Below are positions 9,476 through 16,041 of a stretch of DNA of 64,000 nt, in pieces. Below the pieces are notes generated by a model that did not search any database, had not been told where the DNA came from, and saw nothing but the letters and a program-made list of their open reading frames with translations. Source of the stretch: Novosphingobium meiothermophilum. Lineage in GTDB: Bacteria > Pseudomonadota > Alphaproteobacteria > Sphingomonadales > Sphingomonadaceae. Location: contig NZ_QGHL01000004.1 in assembly GCF_003171715.1 (NCBI RefSeq), positions 372,001 to 436,000 of the forward strand. Direction: 5' to 3'. The stretch's first letter is position 1, and each line of letters starts with the position of its first letter. Made by a program: the position numbers and the translations under genes.

Positions 9476-9818
9476 TGCTCTCGTGCCTTGCTTGCTGCGG
9501 CGCGTGCCGCGTTGAAACTCGTCTCTTCCGCCTAGGGGCCAGCGCCGCCCCGGACAGGTCCGGGAGGGGCAAGCGATAACTCCGATGTCGGAAAGTCGCC
9601 CATATCTAGTCGCCAAGCCGCCCCTTGGCAAGGGTTGCGGCAATCGGCCCGATCACCTGATCGGGATCACCGCATCGGCATGGGCGCCAAGGGCAAGCGA
9701 TGAAGCGAGCCTAACTTTCGATAGGGTGAGTATCAGAACGGAACCCGTCCGGACCTTCAGGACTTGTCCTCATGCAAAGTCGCTGACTTTCCGCTCACGC
9801 AACAAAGGGTCTGAAACC
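9476..9818. other. Intergenic region upstream of secE and of a small secreted protein
   Basis: I see no convincing gene in these 343 bases. The region must hold the secE-operon promoter (leftward) and the promoter of the gene at 9819 (rightward). A hairpin-like CCGGACAGGTCCGG lies near 9550. No promoter can be assigned with confidence. Confidence 0.4.
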
Positions 9819-10001
9819 ATGAAGAAGATGCTGCTCCTCCCGCTCGCTCCGCTGCTCGCCGTTGCCGCAGCCGGCGCCGTCCATGCACAGACGGTCCCGG
9901 CCGACGGGCAGCCCCCGGTCGAAACCGAAGCGCCCAGCGACGGCGGCACTCCCACCGACCAGCCTGCCCCCACGGACGCAGGCACGACCGACGCGCAGTA
10001 A
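9819..10001 (+). CDS. Small secreted proline/threonine-rich protein, 60 aa
   Basis: It has a clear signal peptide (MKKMLLLPLAPLLAVAAAGAVHAQ) followed by a low-complexity acidic tail rich in Pro, Thr, Asp and Gly. The product is probably exported to the periplasm. No domain is recognised. A strong terminator follows, so it is a single-gene transcript between secE and the phage insertion site. Confidence 0.65.
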   Translation: MKKMLLLPLAPLLAVAAAGAVHAQTVPADGQPPVETEAPSDGGTPTDQPAPTDAGTTDAQ

Positions 10002-10029
10002 TTCCCGCGCCGACAGTTCCGAAACAAGA

Positions 10030-10064
10030 GGGGGCGGTCCGCAAGGATCGCCCCCTTCAGTTTT
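10030..10064 (+). terminator. Terminator after the small secreted protein
   Basis: GGGGGCGGTCC and GGATCGCCCCC pair around a GCAA tetraloop, followed by TTCAGTTTT. It lies 29 bases past the stop codon at 10001. Confidence 0.8.
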
Positions 10065-10152
10065 GCCCCGGCATGGCAGGATGAATGCCCCGTGCAGCGC
10101 CCGATGGCCCTTGCATCACCTGCAATACCCGGAAAACTCTCAGCGAATGGGG

Positions 10153-10176
10153 GAAGGTGGCAGGAGTGGAGGGACT
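10153..10176. repeat. attL core, 24-base direct repeat
   Basis: It begins GAAGGTGGCAGGAG and is identical to 51309-51332. The repeat is the last 19 bases of tRNA-Trp (minus strand) plus five bases beyond. The left copy is a tRNA remnant without the rest of the gene. This defines the left junction; host sequence lies to its left. Confidence 0.92.
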
Positions 10177-10208
10177 GCAAAAATCTCTATTTTTCAGCGC
10201 CATATGTT

Positions 10209-10268
10209 GGCTAACCATGTAGAATATGCCCGAGCAAATCTGCGGCGTTCAGCAGTCATGGGCTAACC
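10209..10268 (+). other. Two GGCTAACC motifs, proposed integrase arm sites (left)
   Basis: GGCTAACC occurs at 10209-10216 and 10261-10268, 33 and 85 bases inside attL. The same octamer occurs twice just inside attR, all in the same orientation. Paired short repeats flanking both att cores are characteristic of arm-type binding sites of lambda-type integrases. Binding is inferred. Confidence 0.6.
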
Positions 10269-10350
10269 TTTTCAGCCACCTGTCGCAACTAAAGAGACTG
10301 TGCGGTCTCCTACGCCTGCGCGCGGCAGGCTTAAAAAGTGCAGGGGCCTG

Positions 10351-10612
10351 TCGGGAAGCGCATTACATTCATCACATTGGCGGATTTCTGCGGGTTTGAG
10401 GCATCACAAACGGCATTACCTCAACATCACATGGTAATGAAAACGCGACATTACATCTTAGAACGAAGAAATGGCGGATTTCTGCGGGTTTCAGAAAAGG
10501 TAAGGTCACATGTAAGAATAGGTGATGTTGTGAGCATCACATTTTAATGCCGTAAAAACAGTGATTTATAGTTCTGGAAGCTAGGATGTGATGAATGTAA
10601 TGCGCTTCCCGA
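10351..10612. repeat. 262-base module with perfect 27-base terminal inverted repeats
   Basis: Bases 10351-10377 (starting TCGGGAAGCGCATTAC) and 10586-10612 are exact inverse complements. The interior is AT-richer than its surroundings and holds two copies of GGCGGATTTCTGCGGGTTT (10379-10397, 10473-10491). It also has many CATTAC/GTAATG and ATCACA/TGTGAT words. It looks like a miniature inverted-repeat element or a regulator-binding region. No target-site duplication is evident. A 69-codon frame inside (10338-10547) is not convincing, and nothing clear is seen from 10613 to 10871. Confidence 0.6.
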
Positions 10613-10871
10613 TATGACCATTTCCAAGGCGGAAAGCCGCGCTTGATCGGCTGCATCCCGCCTCCTCGTTTTCGTTCGTAGGTCTGCAATTGAACGCACT
10701 TCTCGAAAGCGCGCAGGAAGATGCCGACGGCATCAAGTCGAGGGCGATGAGCTGGAGTGTGTCAATCTGCGCAATTCCAGTGCTTGAAGCGAGGAGGCGG
10801 GGCGTGGGGGCAAGCGCAGCGCGTGGGGTCGAGGCGTGGCACCTTCGCCAATGGGGTGTTAGGGTGGCAGG

Positions 10872-11246
10872 ATGAGCGCGTTCATGACCCTTGCGGCGGC
10901 CGCCAGCGTCTGTGTGGCGCGGGTTTCTGATGGTGACAGCCTGCGGCTTTGCGATGGCGAGCGGGTGCGTCTGCTTGGCATAGACGCACCTGAGTTGAGG
11001 GGATCATCGCGCTGCTCCCCTGCGGCGCTGGCGCGGCTGCGGAACAGCCGGAACCCGCCCTGGTGCGATCATGCCAGAGGCGAGCAGGCCCGCGCCGCGC
11101 TGGCGCGTTTCATTGCAGGTGGGCCGGTCCAGATCGAGCGGCGCGGCATTGATGCTTACGGACGCACGCTGGCGCGCGTCAAAGTCAACGGCATCGACGC
11201 TGGCCGCTGGATGATGGATCAAGGACTGGCACGCGAGTGGCGCTGA
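10872..11246 (+). CDS. Staphylococcal-nuclease-like (thermonuclease family) protein
   Basis: The protein has 124 residues. The family pattern is visible: RVSDGDSLRL, VRLLGIDAPELRG, GEQARAALARFI, RRGIDAYGRTLARV and the C-terminal WMMDQGLARE. The catalytic Asp/Arg/Glu positions of SNase (the IDAPE region and the YGR segment) appear to be present. A weak hydrophobic N-terminus (MTLAAAASVCVA) may export it. It is the first gene inside attL, just before the tracrRNA terminator. Whether it serves the CRISPR module or is independent cargo is unknown. Confidence 0.8.
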   Translation: MSAFMTLAAAASVCVARVSDGDSLRLCDGERVRLLGIDAPELRGSSRCSPAALARLRNSRNPPWCDHARGEQARAALARFIAGGPVQIERRGIDAYGRTLARVKVNGIDAGRWMMDQGLAREWR

Positions 11247-11250
11247 AACA

Positions 11251-11327
11251 AAAAAGCGAGGGCCGCAGCCCCCGCCTTATTTGGTGCAGTCAAGCTGCTT
11301 GTTAACAACTGGACCTGCGATTTCTGA
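11251..11327 (-). ncRNA. tracrRNA of the type II-C CRISPR system
   Basis: The minus strand carries an anti-repeat (about 11301-11327): TTCAGAAATCGC pairs with the repeat's GCGATTTCTGAA over 12 bases, a single A bulges, and GGTCCAG pairs with CTGGACC. The closing AAC at 11301-11303 pairs with the repeat's leading GTT. Downstream come a small stem, GCAG/CTGC (11286-11298), and a strong terminator hairpin (11256-11275) followed by six U residues. The predicted RNA is about 77 nt. It is divergent from cas9. The start is inferred from the promoter at 11335-11362. Confidence 0.85.
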
Positions 11328-11334
11328 AGAGTTC

Positions 11335-11362
11335 AATATACACGAAGTTTCTCAAGATACAA
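11335..11362 (-). promoter_or_regulatory. Promoter for tracrRNA
   Basis: On the minus strand, TTGTAT (11357-11362) and TATATT (11335-11340) are separated by 16 bases, a good sigma-70-type pair. Transcription would begin at about 11327, exactly where the anti-repeat starts. Confidence 0.7.
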
Positions 11363-11390
11363 TTGATTCGCGCACGTCGCTGCGTAATTT
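11363..11390 (+). promoter_or_regulatory. Promoter for cas9-cas1-cas2
   Basis: TTGATT (11363-11368) and TAATTT (11385-11390) are spaced by 16 bases. A ribosome site AAGGAG at 11400-11405 precedes the cas9 ATG. The -35 abuts the tracrRNA -35, so the two promoters are back to back and may compete or be co-regulated. Confidence 0.55.
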
Positions 11391-11410
11391 ATACGGCGAA
11401 AGGAGTTCCT

Positions 11411-14400
11411 ATGGAGAAGCGCCTGGGACTGGATATCGGGACAAACTCGATCGGTTGGTGCCTGTATGAAGGCGACAGCATTCTCGATATCGGCGTGAGA
11501 ATCTTCTCGGACGGACGAGACCCGAAATCCGGGGCAAGTCTTGCCGTTGATCGCCGGAATGCGCGTGCCATGCGTCGGCGCCGCGATCGTTATCTTGGTC
11601 GTCGATCCGCTCTCATCAAGGCGCTCAAAGCCCATGGCCTTTTCCCCGCAGAACAGGATGCGGCAAAGGCGCTCGAACGCGAGGATCCATACAGCTTGAG
11701 GGTTCGTGCGCTCGATCATCGGCTGGATCCGCATCAGATCGGCAGGGCGATCTTTCACCTGAACCAGCGTCGTGGTTTCCGCTCTAACCGCAAGGCCGAC
11801 AGGGTATTGGGCGATCAGGAAAGCGGACTGATTTCCACCGCCACTCGTGTTCTGGATGAGGCGATGGCCAAAAGCGGCGCGCGCACCCTCGGCGAGTTTC
11901 TCGCTTCACGCGACACCCGCAGAGTGCGCATGCGGCCTGACGTCAAGGGCTATGATTTCTATCCTAATCGGCAACACTATCTCGAAGAGTTCGAGAAGAT
12001 CTGGGACGCGCAATCGCAATACCACCCCGATCTGCTGAGCCAACAGGCGAAATCCGCCATCCACCGAATCATCTTTCACCAGCGCCCGCTTAAGCCGCAG
12101 GCTGTCGGCACATGCACTTTCGCCGGGTTACACGGCATCCCTGGCGATGAAACGCGCTTGCCCAAAGCCCATCCCCTGTTCCAGCAGCGCAGGCTTTACG
12201 AGGAAGTCAACCAGCTTGAGATCGTTTGTGCAAGCGCCCCTGCCCGCAAGCTGACGCGCGACGAACGCGATGCCCTCATCCTCAAGCTGCAGGACAAAAA
12301 GAAGGTCACTTTCTCCACCCTCGCGCGCACCATAAGATTGAAGGAGGGTGAACGCTTCAACAAGGAAAGCGAGAACCGGAAGGATCTGGCAGGCGACGAA
12401 GTGCGTGCCGAGATGAGTGACAAGACGCGCTTTGGCAGGCGATGGTTTCACCTTTCCCTTGATGAGCAGTGGTCTGTTATCGACCGCTTGCTGAACGAGG
12501 AAAGCACCGAAGACCTGCTGGCCTGGCTCGAAAAGGAATGGTCGCTGCCCAGCGATGTCGCCGAGGCAGTAGCCAATGCGCATCTGCCAGACGGCCATGG
12601 CAGGTTTGGCCTTACTGCCACCGTTCGCCTGTTGGAACACCTCAAGGCTGACGTGGTGACTTATGCCGAAGCAGCAAGACGTGCAGGCTTCCACCACAGC
12701 GACTTTCGCGATGGCGCGTGCTACGATGAGCTTCCCTACTACGGGGAGATACTTTCCCGCGAGATCGCGCCAGGCAAGGACGAATACGGCGATCCGCTGG
12801 AACGGCAATGGGGCAAGATTACCAATCCCACCGTTCACATCGGACTGAACCAGTTGCGACGGCTGATCAACGCGCTTGTCAGACGGCACGGTCGTCCCGA
12901 TTTCATTTTCGTCGAACTGGCGCGTGAGCTGAAGCTGAACGAAAAGCAGAAGGCCGACCACAAGCGCCGGATCAAGCAGACAACCGATGCCGCCCGCGCC
13001 AGGGCAGAAAAGCTGCGCGAGATCGGCCAGCGCGACAGTGGCAGCAACCGGATGCTCCTGCGCATATGGGAAGAACTGAATCCCTCCAATCCACTTGACC
13101 GGCGGTGCCCCTATTGCGCCGAACCCATTTCGATCGAGATGCTGATGAGCGGATCAGCCGATATCGATCACATTGTTCCCTATTCGCGTTGCCTTGATGA
13201 CAGCGCCGCGAACAAGGTTGTCGCGCATAACCACTGCAATCGGCAGAAAGGAAACCGCACCCCATGGGAACAATGGGGGCAAACGACGCGCTGGCCCTTG
13301 ATCCAGGAGCAGGTCGCTCGCATGCATCGGTCCAAGCAATGGCGCTTTGGCCCCGATGCGATGGAACGGGTGGACCGGGATGGTGGCTTCATCGCTCGCC
13401 AGCTTACCGACACCCAGTATCTTTCGCGCATTGCGGCGCAGTATCTTTCCGCTCTCTATACACCCGATGAGGGACGGCGGGTCTATGCCGTGACTGGCCG
13501 GTTGACGGCGATGCTCCGCCGACTGTGGGGACTGAATGACATCCTGCCCGATCACAACTGGGTTCTGAACCCGCACAGCAACGCACCCAAGAACCGGCTT
13601 GATCACCGCCACCATGCCATTGATGCTGCGGTGGTTGGTGCCACAACTCCGGCAATGATCCAGCAGGTTGCTAGAGCGGCAGCACGCGCGGAAGAGCAGG
13701 ATCTTGACCGGCTCTTTGCCGATCTGCCACCGCCATGGCCAGGCTTCCGCGAGGAACTGCAGGGCCGCATCATGGCCGCTGTTGTCAGTCACAAGCCGGA
13801 TCATGGGCGCAAGGGGCGTCCCCTTCCAGGGCGAGACAGCACCTCAGGCCGCCTGCACAACGATACGGCCTATGGCTTCACCGGAAGGCGCAATGCCAAG
13901 GGCATGCCGATCGTGGTCACGCGAAAGCCGCTGCTGGCCCTCAAGCCCGAAGACCTGACCGATCCGGAAAGAATACCCGACCCGGCACTGCAGGGCGCGT
14001 TGTTTGAAGCCACGCGGGGCGCAACCGGCAAGGACTTTGAAAAGGCGCTGCGCGACTTTTCGCGAAGGGACGGCCCTTATCAGGGCATCCGGCGCATACG
14101 GTTGACCGAAGCGCTCAACGTGATTCCGATCCGTGATCGAACAGGACACGCCTATAAGGGTGTAAAGGGCGATGCCAATGCGCGTTTCGATGTCTGGCGG
14201 CTTCCTGATGGCAAATGGATCACGCGGTGGAAGGACCGGGACGGCATCGAACATTCCGGCATAGTATCGCTGTTCGATGCACATCAGCCGAGCCAAGTCT
14301 ATCACCGCCCCCACCCTGCCGCGAAGAAGGTGCTTAGCCTGCGGCAGAATGATCTCGTTGCGGTTGAACACGATGGCGACCCAGGCAAGATCATGCGTGT

Positions 14401-14599
14401 GGTCAAGTTTTCTGCCAATGGCTCGATCACCTTCGCCCCACATAACGAAGCCGGGCCGCTAAAGACGCGTGATACCGACCCTGCCGATCCGTTCCGTTAT
14501 GTCACCACTGTTGCGAGCGGACTGAAGAAGATGCGCGCGCGGCAGGTGCGGATCGACGAACTAGGAAAAGTCCACGATCCGGGGCCGCGCGAAGACTGA
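11411..14599 (+). CDS. cas9: Type II-C CRISPR-associated endonuclease Cas9
   Basis: The protein has 1062 residues, the compact size of II-C Cas9. The start at 11411 follows AAGGAG and gives MEKRLGLDIGTNSIGW with RuvC-I aspartate D8. An arginine-rich bridge helix follows (RNARAMRRRRDRYLGRR). RuvC-II is FVELAREL with E502. The HNH domain has D586-H587 in DIDHIVPYSR, flanked by CPYC and HNHCN cysteine pairs. RuvC-III is RHHAIDAAVV with H735 and D738. All catalytic residues are present, so it should be an active RNA-guided nuclease. The C-terminal third is the PAM-interacting region. It lies within the prophage, upstream of cas1-cas2. Confidence 0.97.
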   Translation: MEKRLGLDIGTNSIGWCLYEGDSILDIGVRIFSDGRDPKSGASLAVDRRNARAMRRRRDRYLGRRSALIKALKAHGLFPAEQDAAKALEREDPYSLRVRALDHRLDPHQIGRAIFHLNQRRGFRSNRKADRVLGDQESGLISTATRVLDEAMAKSGARTLGEFLASRDTRRVRMRPDVKGYDFYPNRQHYLEEFEKIWDAQSQYHPDLLSQQAKSAIHRIIFHQRPLKPQAVGTCTFAGLHGIPGDETRLPKAHPLFQQRRLYEEVNQLEIVCASAPARKLTRDERDALILKLQDKKKVTFSTLARTIRLKEGERFNKESENRKDLAGDEVRAEMSDKTRFGRRWFHLSLDEQWSVIDRLLNEESTEDLLAWLEKEWSLPSDVAEAVANAHLPDGHGRFGLTATVRLLEHLKADVVTYAEAARRAGFHHSDFRDGACYDELPYYGEILSREIAPGKDEYGDPLERQWGKITNPTVHIGLNQLRRLINALVRRHGRPDFIFVELARELKLNEKQKADHKRRIKQTTDAARARAEKLREIGQRDSGSNRMLLRIWEELNPSNPLDRRCPYCAEPISIEMLMSGSADIDHIVPYSRCLDDSAANKVVAHNHCNRQKGNRTPWEQWGQTTRWPLIQEQVARMHRSKQWRFGPDAMERVDRDGGFIARQLTDTQYLSRIAAQYLSALYTPDEGRRVYAVTGRLTAMLRRLWGLNDILPDHNWVLNPHSNAPKNRLDHRHHAIDAAVVGATTPAMIQQVARAAARAEEQDLDRLFADLPPPWPGFREELQGRIMAAVVSHKPDHGRKGRPLPGRDSTSGRLHNDTAYGFTGRRNAKGMPIVVTRKPLLALKPEDLTDPERIPDPALQGALFEATRGATGKDFEKALRDFSRRDGPYQGIRRIRLTEALNVIPIRDRTGHAYKGVKGDANARFDVWRLPDGKWITRWKDRDGIEHSGIVSLFDAHQPSQVYHRPHPAAKKVLSLRQNDLVAVEHDGDPGKIMRVVKFSANGSITFAPHNEAGPLKTRDTDPADPFRYVTTVASGLKKMRARQVRIDELGKVHDPGPRED

Positions 14600-14672
14600 A
14601 CCGGGCTGCTTAACCGGATGCCAACCTTGGCACGGCATGATCGCGTCCTGCAACCATGCGGCGGAGCAGATC

Positions 14673-15632
14673 ATGGACCGTATAGTTGACATTACTACCG
14701 ACAACGTGCACCTACGCGCGCACCGCGGCTTCGTCATCGTCATGCTTGGCGAACGGGAACTCGGCCGGATCGCTCTGGATGATGTGGCGGCCCTGATTGT
14801 CCACGCTCACGGGGTAACATGGACCACCAGCCTCGCTGTGAGACTTGCCGAACGGGGCGCGGTCATGGTCCTGTGTGCCGCCAACCATGCCCCCGTGGCT
14901 TGGATCTTGCCGGTAGAAGGGCACCACGCCCAAAATGCTCGGATGCGGGCGCAGTGGAACGCTCCACTGCCGCTCAGCAAACAGGCATGGAAGGCGCTGG
15001 TCGTTGCCAAGATCGCTTGTCAGGCCAGCCTGCTATCGGCATGCGGGCGGCAGGAAGGCGAAGCCCTTGGCCTGCTAGCGCGGCGAGTGCGCTCTGGCGA
15101 TCCCGACAATCTTGAGGCTCAGGCTGCCCGTCGTTACTGGCCAGTCCTGATGGGGCCGGACTTCCGGCGGGATCGCTCATCAGGTGGTGTGAACGCCCTC
15201 CTGAACTATGGCTACACTGTGCTTCGCGCGGCCACGGCCCGTGCGGTCCTCGCTTCCGGGTTGCACCCCACAATCGGTGTGCATCACGCCAACCGGCTGA
15301 ATACCTTTGCGCTTGCCGATGACCTGATGGAACCTTTCAGACCCTTTGTCGATGCCGTGGTTCATCAACTGGTGAATGAAGGTCAGGACGTCCTCGATGG
15401 AGCGACAAAGGCCCGACTTGCTGCCCTGCTTGCAACTGATGTTGATCTTGCGGGAATGACATCGCCCCTCTCGGTCGCCATTCAGCGCCTGGCCCAATCG
15501 CTCGCGGCAAGTTTCGAACTGGGTCGGCTGTCCCTGGCGCTCTTCACACCGCCCACGGCACTCGGTTGGCGTGCGATTTCCACCCGTCATCCTGTCGGGG
15601 AATACGTGATGCCGGAAAGGCATGATGCGTGA
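14673..15632 (+). CDS. cas1: CRISPR adaptation integrase Cas1 (type II)
   Basis: The protein has 319 residues. I start at 14673 (MDRIVDITTDNVHLRAHRGF), preceded by GGAG; an upstream in-frame ATG at 14637 would add 12 residues. The acidic catalytic set is visible: E148 in NLEAQAARRYWP, a His in GVHHANRLN (H204/H205), and Asp in ALADDLMEPFRP. Cas1 with Cas2 inserts new spacers. It starts 73 bases after cas9 and overlaps cas2 by 11 bases. The presence of adaptation genes suggests the array can be updated. Confidence 0.96.
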   Translation: MDRIVDITTDNVHLRAHRGFVIVMLGERELGRIALDDVAALIVHAHGVTWTTSLAVRLAERGAVMVLCAANHAPVAWILPVEGHHAQNARMRAQWNAPLPLSKQAWKALVVAKIACQASLLSACGRQEGEALGLLARRVRSGDPDNLEAQAARRYWPVLMGPDFRRDRSSGGVNALLNYGYTVLRAATARAVLASGLHPTIGVHHANRLNTFALADDLMEPFRPFVDAVVHQLVNEGQDVLDGATKARLAALLATDVDLAGMTSPLSVAIQRLAQSLAASFELGRLSLALFTPPTALGWRAISTRHPVGEYVMPERHDA

Positions 15633-15969
15633 GGAAGGCTCCCAACTCAGCGGGTATCGGCTGATGTGGATACTGGTGATGTTCGATCTTCCGGTGCGAA
15701 CGCGTGAAGAGGCCCGCGCGGCGACACAGTTCCGCGAGTATCTGCTTGATGAAGGCTTCGAGATGAGCCAGCTTTCTATCTACGCAAGGTTCTGCTCTGG
15801 AAAAGAACAGTTCGAAGCCCATGTGCGGCGAATCGAGTCAAACCTGCCGGAAAAAGGCGACGTGCACATTCTCAGCTTCACCGACCGACAATATGAGAAC
15901 ATCATCCGCTTCAATGGCCAAAGGCGTCGGCGCCAACGCCAAAATCCTGCTCAACTTGCACTATTCTGA
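15622..15969 (+). CDS. cas2: CRISPR adaptation protein Cas2
   Basis: The protein has 115 residues with the ferredoxin-like core MWILVMFDLPVRTREEARAA, a strand around SIYARFC, and the basic tail QRRRRQRQNPAQLALF. It overlaps cas1, indicating translational coupling. There is no csn2 or cas4 next to it, which with the Cas9 size defines subtype II-C. The array begins 72 bases after its stop. Confidence 0.95.
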   Translation: MMREEGSQLSGYRLMWILVMFDLPVRTREEARAATQFREYLLDEGFEMSQLSIYARFCSGKEQFEAHVRRIESNLPEKGDVHILSFTDRQYENIIRFNGQRRRRQRQNPAQLALF

Positions 15970-16041
15970 CGATTCGCTGCGGGATTTGCACTACTGGATG
16001 CCGATTTTTCTCTTTCCCGTCAAAGAGTTGTATCGACATCC

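Noticed and set aside
10338..10547. A 69-codon frame inside the inverted-repeat module
   Set aside because: It has no ribosome site, no recognisable domain, and overlaps the inverted repeat end; likely noncoding.
10690..10875. A 61-codon frame just upstream of the nuclease gene
   Set aside because: The composition is irregular, there is no family similarity and no ribosome site; kept as intergenic.
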